From assembly GCF_018137965.1 (NCBI RefSeq), contig NZ_CP073100.1:248001-312000 (forward strand): DNA of 64,000 nt. The letters run 5' to 3'. The position numbers were made by a program, and so were the translations under genes. This stretch comes from Luteolibacter ambystomatis. Lineage in GTDB: Bacteria > Verrucomicrobiota > Verrucomicrobiia > Verrucomicrobiales > Akkermansiaceae. Of this stretch, positions 59,234 through 64,000 are shown in pieces (position 1 is the stretch's first letter; each line of letters starts with the position of its first letter). Below the pieces are notes generated by a model that saw nothing but the letters and a program-made list of their open reading frames with translations, did no database searches and had not been told where the DNA came from.

Positions 59234-60157
59234 TCAGGAGAGCTTGTTGCGGAAGAACTCGAGCGTCACGCCAAGACCTTCCTCCAGCGTGTGCTTGGGG
59301 GCCCAACCTGCGGCGCGGAGTTTGTCGGCGCTGGCGCGGGAGTGCTTCACGTCACCGGGGCGTTCTTCGCGGTGAAGGATCTTCGAGGAGGAGTCTTGGG
59401 CGGCGATGAGGTTGTTCGCGAGATCGTTGATGGTGATCTGGCCACCGTAGCCGGCATTGAACACGCCGACGACTCCGGGCGTTTCCACCGCGAAGGTGAG
59501 TGCGCCGACGATGTCCTTCACGTAGATGAAATCGCGGGTTTGGTTGCCATCGCCGAAGACGGTGATGTCCTCGTTCTTCACCGCCTTCTCGATGAAGATT
59601 GGCACGGCGGCGGCGTAGGCACCCTTCGGATCCTGGCGCGGACCGAAGACATTGAAGAAGCGCACGGCGGCGGTTTCGAGGCGGCCTTCCTTCTGGAACA
59701 TGCCGAGGTAGTATTCGCCATCGAGCTTGGTGATCGCATACGGGCTCTTCGGCTCCGGGAACATGGTTTCGAGCTTCGGCACCGTCGGGTTGTCCCCGTA
59801 GATGGCGGCGGAGGAGGCGAAGACGAGTTTCTTCACTCCGGCAGCGGCGGCTTCCTCCAGCACGTTGAGCAGGCCGTAGACGTTGATGTCCACGCATTCG
59901 CCCGGCTTGGCCATGGATTCGGGCACGCTGACCAGCGCGGCCATGTGGAAGATGTAGTCGACGCCTTCCACGGCCTTCTTCACCAGCTCACGGTCGGTGA
60001 TGGAGCCTTCGATGAAGGTGTGCTTGAGGCCGTCGAGATTATGGCGGTAGCCGGTGCGGAGATTGTCGAGCACGCGGATTTCCTCCGCCTTGTCCTGGTA
60101 ATGCTCGACGATGTGCGAGCCAATGAAGCCGGAGCCCCCGGTAACGAGAATTTTCAT
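59234..60157 (-). CDS. NAD-dependent nucleotide-sugar epimerase (UDP-HexNAc/UDP-Glc 4-epimerase type)
   Basis: 307 residues, extended SDR fold. MKILVTGGSGFIGSHIVEHY is the NAD-binding start; the upstream extension of the frame is not conserved. The catalytic Ser and YxxxK appear as VFASSAAIYGDNP and SPYAITKLDGEYYLG. AVRFFNVFGPRQDPKGAYAA and RDFIYVKDIVGAL are typical of GalE/WbpP-like C4 epimerases. It is the last of three co-directional genes with a sugar kinase and a nucleotidyltransferase, suggesting it interconverts UDP-GlcNAc and UDP-GalNAc. Confidence 0.85.
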   Translation of the reverse strand: MKILVTGGSGFIGSHIVEHYQDKAEEIRVLDNLRTGYRHNLDGLKHTFIEGSITDRELVKKAVEGVDYIFHMAALVSVPESMAKPGECVDINVYGLLNVLEEAAAAGVKKLVFASSAAIYGDNPTVPKLETMFPEPKSPYAITKLDGEYYLGMFQKEGRLETAAVRFFNVFGPRQDPKGAYAAAVPIFIEKAVKNEDITVFGDGNQTRDFIYVKDIVGALTFAVETPGVVGVFNAGYGGQITINDLANNLIAAQDSSSKILHREERPGDVKHSRASADKLRAAGWAPKHTLEEGLGVTLEFFRNKLS

Positions 60158-60257
60158 AAGCGGATCAAAATAAAAGGAACGGCGCGTGGATAAGAAAAGA
60201 CCGGGAGGCAATCAAGTGCATCCCGGTCCTCCCATCAGATCGTGTTTGTAGCAGGGT

Positions 60258-61376
60258 TCAGCCCGCGTAGGACTTCACGATGGCTTCCATTTCCGGAAGC
60301 TTTTTCTCGATCGCGGCCACGAACGCGAACTGGTTGCGGCAGCGGTCGATGTTGTGGCCCGGGCGCTTGATCTTGAAGTAGACGTCACCCTGCAGATAGT
60401 CGGTCAGGAAGCGGATGCCGCACTCGAGGGTGAGCAGCTTTCCGGCGAAGGCGAGGTGCGCGGTCTCGGCGGGGTTCAGGAACGAGCGGGCCGTGCTGAG
60501 GTAGCCCTTCACCAGCGCTTCGAAGCGGTCGAGGCGGATGTCGAGCTTGTCCAGGTCGGTGTCGTCCTCGCGGGTGGTCGGGGTGGCGGTGCGGACCATG
60601 TCACCGAAGTCATACAGGGCGGAGCCAGGCATGGTGGTGTCGAGGTCGATCACGCAGACGCCTTCCGCGGTCACATCGTCGAGGAGGACGTTGTTGAGCT
60701 TGGTGTCGTTGTGGGTCACGCGCTCCGGGATTTCTCCAGCGGCGATCAGGTCGGTGATCTTCGCGCAATCGGCGGCGCGGGCGAGGGCGAAGTTGATCTC
60801 CGCTTGCACTTCAGCGGCGCGGCCGGCGGTATCGGCTTCGATCGCCGCCTTCAACGCTTCGAGGCGCTTCGGAGTGTTGTGGAAGTTCGGGATCGTCTCA
60901 TGGAGACGGTCGCCACCGAGGTCGGCGGTGAGCTTCTGGAATTCACCGAAGGAACGCGCAGCCTGGTAGGCCTGCTCGTTGGTTTCCAGTTCATCATAGC
61001 CGCGGGCGCGCTCGATGAAGGGATAAACACGCCAGACATTGCCCTGGAGATCCTTCGCATACGACTTCCCGCCGTGGGACGGGACGCAGGTCAGCGTGCG
61101 GCGGCGCGCTTCCGGATTGCCTTCATCAAGGAGGCGGTCCAGGGCGTGCTTGGTCACACGATCCACGTTCTCCATGAGCAGCTCGGGCTGCTTGAAGACA
61201 TTGTGGTTGATGCGCTGCACGATGTAACGGATGCGCTGGCCGGCTTGGTCGAACCAGGCACAATAGGTATCATTGATGTGTCCCGAGCCGTAAGGATAGG
61301 CGTGCACGAAGTCGGCACGCATGTCGAACAGCGCGGTGACGGCACGGAGGTCGTGGGCGGCGGATGGAGCGGACAT
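60258..61376 (-). CDS. NahK-like N-acetylhexosamine 1-kinase (APH fold)
   Basis: 372 residues from the ATG at 61376. Aminoglycoside-phosphotransferase fold: YPYGSGHINDTYCAWF and YIVQRINHNVFKQPE form the nucleotide loop region, RVTHNDTKLNNVLLD is the catalytic loop, and GVCVIDLDTTMPGSALYDFGD the metal loop. This arrangement matches the N-acetylhexosamine 1-kinases (NahK) of bifidobacteria and their relatives. Products would be GlcNAc-1-P or GalNAc-1-P. The neighbouring nucleotidyltransferase and epimerase support it. Homoserine- or methylthioribose-kinase roles are less likely by context. Confidence 0.75.
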   Translation of the reverse strand: MSAPSAAHDLRAVTALFDMRADFVHAYPYGSGHINDTYCAWFDQAGQRIRYIVQRINHNVFKQPELLMENVDRVTKHALDRLLDEGNPEARRRTLTCVPSHGGKSYAKDLQGNVWRVYPFIERARGYDELETNEQAYQAARSFGEFQKLTADLGGDRLHETIPNFHNTPKRLEALKAAIEADTAGRAAEVQAEINFALARAADCAKITDLIAAGEIPERVTHNDTKLNNVLLDDVTAEGVCVIDLDTTMPGSALYDFGDMVRTATPTTREDDTDLDKLDIRLDRFEALVKGYLSTARSFLNPAETAHLAFAGKLLTLECGIRFLTDYLQGDVYFKIKRPGHNIDRCRNQFAFVAAIEKKLPEMEAIVKSYAG

Positions 61377-61419
61377 GTCTGGCGGATTTTGAATGAGGTT
61401 TACCGGATGGTGGCGGGTC

Positions 61420-62334
61420 TCAGGACAGCTTCTGCGGGTAGTCACCCGCGGTGATCAGCTTGGCGATGGACTCGACGACGAAGGGCTTGTCATCCGGATA
61501 GGTGACGCCGAACCACGGGCTGGTGGTCTTGAGCACCTTGCAGCTCGCGTAGCCGGCGTGGATCAGGTGATCGACCACGGTCGGGATGTAGCACTCGGAC
61601 TTCTGCTGGGTGCCGGCTTCAAGCAGGAAACGGTGGAAAGCTTCCTCCAGCTGGCCGAAGAACGCCGGCCCGAAGGCCCAGAAGTTCATCGAGACCGGGG
61701 TGCCATCGGTGATCGGACGGCGGGAGCCATCGAGCGCATCACCGCGGACGATGCCATCGGCTTCACGCTCGATGTTGAGGTATTCCTCGACGTTGGAAAG
61801 GTTGCCGGACTCGTCGGTCTTGCAGATGCCCCGGTTCACGTGGCCGTGATCGGACAGCGTGTTTTCCAGCGGATAGCCGACCATCGCCATGGAGCCCTGG
61901 TCGCCATCCGGCAGACCGGCGAAGAACCCGGCGGCGCGGACATAGGCATCGTGGCCGTAGAAGTCATCGGCATTGATGACGGCGAAGGAGCCCTTCACGG
62001 CATCACGGGCGGCGCGCACGGCGTGGGCGGTGCCCCAGGGCTTCACGCGGCCCTCCGGCACGGAGAAACCTTCCGGGAGGTCTTCGAGCTTCTGGAAGAC
62101 GTAGTCGACCTCGATCTTGTCGGCGAAGCGTGCGCCGACGGTTTCCTTGAAGGCCTCCGCGAAATCCTCGCGGATGATGAAGACCACGCGGCCGAATCCG
62201 GCACGGATGGCATCGAAAACGGAGTAGTCGAGGACGGTTTCGCCGCTGGGACCCATCGGGTCCATCTGTTTGAGGCCGCCGTAGCGGCTGCCCATGCCTG
62301 CGGCAAGGACCAGGAGAGTCGGTTTCGTGGACAT
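61420..62334 (-). CDS. sugar-1-phosphate nucleotidyltransferase
   Basis: 304 residues from the ATG at 62334. TLLVLAAGMGSRYGGLKQMD is the pyrophosphorylase signature. AVINADDFYGHDAYVRAAGF is the substrate and metal region, and VKPWGTAHAVRAARD binds the nucleotide. It resembles the NTP-transferases that sit with NahK, which form UDP-HexNAc from HexNAc-1-P and UTP. First gene of a three-gene minus-strand operon, 43 bases before the kinase. Confidence 0.82.
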   Translation of the reverse strand: MSTKPTLLVLAAGMGSRYGGLKQMDPMGPSGETVLDYSVFDAIRAGFGRVVFIIREDFAEAFKETVGARFADKIEVDYVFQKLEDLPEGFSVPEGRVKPWGTAHAVRAARDAVKGSFAVINADDFYGHDAYVRAAGFFAGLPDGDQGSMAMVGYPLENTLSDHGHVNRGICKTDESGNLSNVEEYLNIEREADGIVRGDALDGSRRPITDGTPVSMNFWAFGPAFFGQLEEAFHRFLLEAGTQQKSECYIPTVVDHLIHAGYASCKVLKTTSPWFGVTYPDDKPFVVESIAKLITAGDYPQKLS

Positions 62335-62513
62335 AAGACTAAAGACTAGACTGCAAACGTAAGGTACGGGCGGGGTTATGGGGTAAGGCCCGGGGTTGGG
62401 CAATGGCAATTTCCGGAAGCCCCTGAAGCGGAATATCCCGGAAGGAGCGGCAGAAGATTTCCGCAATCCCGGGCCGGACGCAAGATCGGTGGAATCACGG
62501 GTTTGGAACGGAA

Positions 62514-62545
62514 AAAGCCCGCTTCCACGGCGGGAAACGGGCTTT
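62514..62545 (-). terminator. terminator after the secreted hydrolase gene
   Basis: AAAGCCCG and CGGGCTTT pair, with TTCC/GGAA inside. On the minus strand TTTTTCC follows, a good rho-independent form. Confidence 0.8.
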
Positions 62546-62567
62546 GGGAAGGGGCTGAAACAACGGG

Positions 62568-63365
62568 TTACTTCAACACCGCGTTTTGGACGAGAAAATC
62601 GACGATGGGGGCGGGGTCTTTCAGGGAATGCGGATGGTGGTCCACGCCGGGCTTTAAAATCACTTTGATGATGCCGCCAGCAGCCTTGTACTTTTCCTCG
62701 AAGAGCTTCGTGTTCTCCTCGTAGGGGACGACCTTGTCCGCATCCCCGCAGACGGCGATCACGGGGATCTTCGCCTTGGCGAGCTTTTCCGCCTGATCGA
62801 GCGGGTTGCCGCTGAAGGTCTTCGCGGTCTCCTCGGTGAGCTGATAGATGGCCAGCGCCTGTGACCAGCATTGCGCATTACCGGGGCCCTTGCCCTTGCC
62901 GCCGGGCCAGGAGCGGATGTCCATCACCGGTGCGTCCAGATAGAGTCCTGCGGTATTTTCCGGATGAGCGGCGGCGTAGTTTACTGCGTAGAGGCCTCCA
63001 CGGCTGAAGCCTTCCAGGACGACGCGGTTGTTGAGGTGATGGGTCTTCACCACCTCATCGTGGAATTTGTCCATCAGCTTCACTGCCGGAGGCGCGCCGT
63101 ACATGTCGCTGATCTGGAGATAGGCCACATGCCAGCCTTTCGCCAGCAGGGCGATGTCGCCCTGCGGTTCGTGGCCGAAGAACTCGGTGCGGTAGATCCA
63201 CGGGTTTCCCGGCGCGGGGGTCTTGGGTTTCACCAGAATCGCGTTCTTGCCCTCCACCTGGAAATTCACCTGCTCGTAGCCGTTCCATTGGGCGGCGGGT
63301 GAAGAGACGGCAGAGAGGGTGAAGGCCGAGGCCAGACAGCAGATGGAGCGGACAAAAGACGACAT
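62568..63365 (-). CDS. secreted alpha/beta hydrolase
   Basis: 265 residues from the ATG at 63365 (another at 63377). Signal peptide SSFVRSICCLASAFTLSAVS. The nucleophile elbow is VVLEGFSRGGLYAVN (GxSxG), with an Asp in IAVCGDADKVVPYEEN and a His in PGVDHHPHSLKDP. NAILVKPKTPAPGNPWIYRTEFFGH near the N-terminus recalls exported esterases or prolyl-peptidase-like enzymes of verrucomicrobia. The substrate is unknown. Confidence 0.75.
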   Translation of the reverse strand: MSSFVRSICCLASAFTLSAVSSPAAQWNGYEQVNFQVEGKNAILVKPKTPAPGNPWIYRTEFFGHEPQGDIALLAKGWHVAYLQISDMYGAPPAVKLMDKFHDEVVKTHHLNNRVVLEGFSRGGLYAVNYAAAHPENTAGLYLDAPVMDIRSWPGGKGKGPGNAQCWSQALAIYQLTEETAKTFSGNPLDQAEKLAKAKIPVIAVCGDADKVVPYEENTKLFEEKYKAAGGIIKVILKPGVDHHPHSLKDPAPIVDFLVQNAVLK

Positions 63366-63400
63366 GACGGCTTCCATACGAAGGGTCGCCGCGGATTTGG

Positions 63401-64000
63401 TCAACTCTTCAGCAGCGCGCGGAAGCCGCCGGGCAGGTGGACTCCGGCAATGGCGAGTCCCAGCATCGGCAGCGGCGTGCCCGGCGGATAGGCGAGATAG
63501 CGGCCCTGCCAGTCCGGGTGATACTTGCGTTTGAAGCTGAAGAGCGACTTGTAGCCATAGTACTTGTCGAAGTTCTCGAACAGGAAGCGGGTGGCTTTTT
63601 CCTGGCGGTTCGGTTCGCCGTCTTCCTCGGTGCGCACATCCGCGAGCGGGGCATTGCCGAGGCTGATCTCGGTAACACCCTCGCTGCGGAAATGGTTGAT
63701 GCTTTCGAGAATGAGGAAGTCCATCAGGCCGCCGTTGCGCGCCTCGACGGTGCCGCGCATCAGGTCGAGCGTGCGGCCGGTCCCCTGCTTGTAGGGCAGC
63801 CAGGTGGCGAAGGCTTCCACGCGGCCCTCGGCATTCCGGACGACACCGGCACCGCGGCCGCGGATCGATTCCACATCGAAGGCTCCGAGATCGAAGGTCA
63901 TCTCGCCGCCGTGTTTCGCGTCCAGCCAGTTGTCGGAGACCAGCTTCATCTGGGCCTCGATGCCATGGTCCGGCGAGGGCTTGGCATCGTACCAGGTGAA
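63401..64000 (-). CDS. DUF2156 / MprF C-terminal-like protein (5' end outside the window)
   Basis: The frame is open to the window edge at 64000, so only the C-terminal about 199 residues are seen. GRGAGVVRNAEGRVEAFATW, TLDLMRGTVEARNGGLMDFL, EISLGNAPLADVR and FKRKYHPDWQGRYLAY match the C-terminal domain of lysylphosphatidylglycerol synthase (MprF), DUF2156, a GNAT-like aminoacyl-transferase fold. In MprF this domain adds Lys or Ala from tRNA to membrane lipids. Whether the flippase domain is present lies outside the view. Confidence 0.8.
   Translation of the reverse strand, partial: FTWYDAKPSPDHGIEAQMKLVSDNWLDAKHGGEMTFDLGAFDVESIRGRGAGVVRNAEGRVEAFATWLPYKQGTGRTLDLMRGTVEARNGGLMDFLILESINHFRSEGVTEISLGNAPLADVRTEEDGEPNRQEKATRFLFENFDKYYGYKSLFSFKRKYHPDWQGRYLAYPPGTPLPMLGLAIAGVHLPGGFRALLKS

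Overview
The window is about 64 kb of GC-rich bacterial chromosome with dense housekeeping gene content. I see no prophage, insertion sequence or CRISPR array. Several features point to the phylum Verrucomicrobiota, class Verrucomicrobiae, near Luteolibacter/Haloferula. The 16S gene carries the variant just after the CAGCAG region that I associate with this class. MurC and MurB are fused. There is a PEP-CTERM protein, an ECF sigma/FecR pair, an SHD1-domain protease and a GH109-type secreted oxidoreductase-like glycosidase. The genus is inference.

Layout. 1-7.5 kb: end of a division/cell-wall cluster (murC-murB fusion, ddl, a small unknown gene, ftsQ, ftsA, ftsZ). 7.6-15.7 kb: two small envelope proteins, a fumarylacetoacetase-family enzyme, purH, a lipoprotein metalloprotease, an M42 peptidase, a sterol-desaturase-family protein and a CorA-like protein. 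15.8-22.2 kb: a menaquinone cluster (menH, menB, menA, menC, menE) with a Tat-exported GH109-like protein between menB and menA; menF and menD are not in the window. 22.5-25.0 kb: PIN-PhoH ATPase, RbsD-like lipoprotein, RNase III-like mini-protein. 25.0-31.5 kb: about 1 kb without genes, then a linked rRNA operon (16S, tRNA-Ala, tRNA-Ile, 23S, 5S) with boxA-like elements in the leader and in the spacer.

31.6-36.1 kb: small secreted proteins, a TatD-like hydrolase with a small partner, lgt, a LysM lipoprotein and tRNA-Ala(CGC). 36.2-42.4 kb: an ECF sigma factor and FecR-like regulator divergent from a PEP-CTERM protein and a 1032-residue SGNH-hydrolase protein; the latter two share a repeated module of about 200 residues. 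42.4-48.7 kb: an unknown gene, a candidate small RNA, an FAD monooxygenase, aconitase and a LysE exporter. 48.7-55.7 kb: a MoxR/DUF58/BatA-like/VWA operon on the minus strand. 55.9-57.5 kb: rpsM-rpsK-rpsD ending at a strong terminator, without rpoA or rplQ. 57.6-64 kb: DUF488 protein, a cytochrome P460-like protein, a three-gene operon that looks like amino-sugar activation (NahK-like kinase, nucleotidyltransferase, C4 epimerase), a secreted hydrolase and the C-terminal part of a DUF2156/MprF-like protein.

The most unusual non-coding signals are three long imperfect inverted repeats of different sequence, each beginning at a stop codon (14.9, 16.6 and 44.5 kb), with partial copies elsewhere in the window, and a three-hairpin terminator-ended locus near 43.1 kb that could be a small RNA. 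All calls come from reading the sequence. No database search was run, so family names rest on motifs, and boundaries of RNA genes are approximate.
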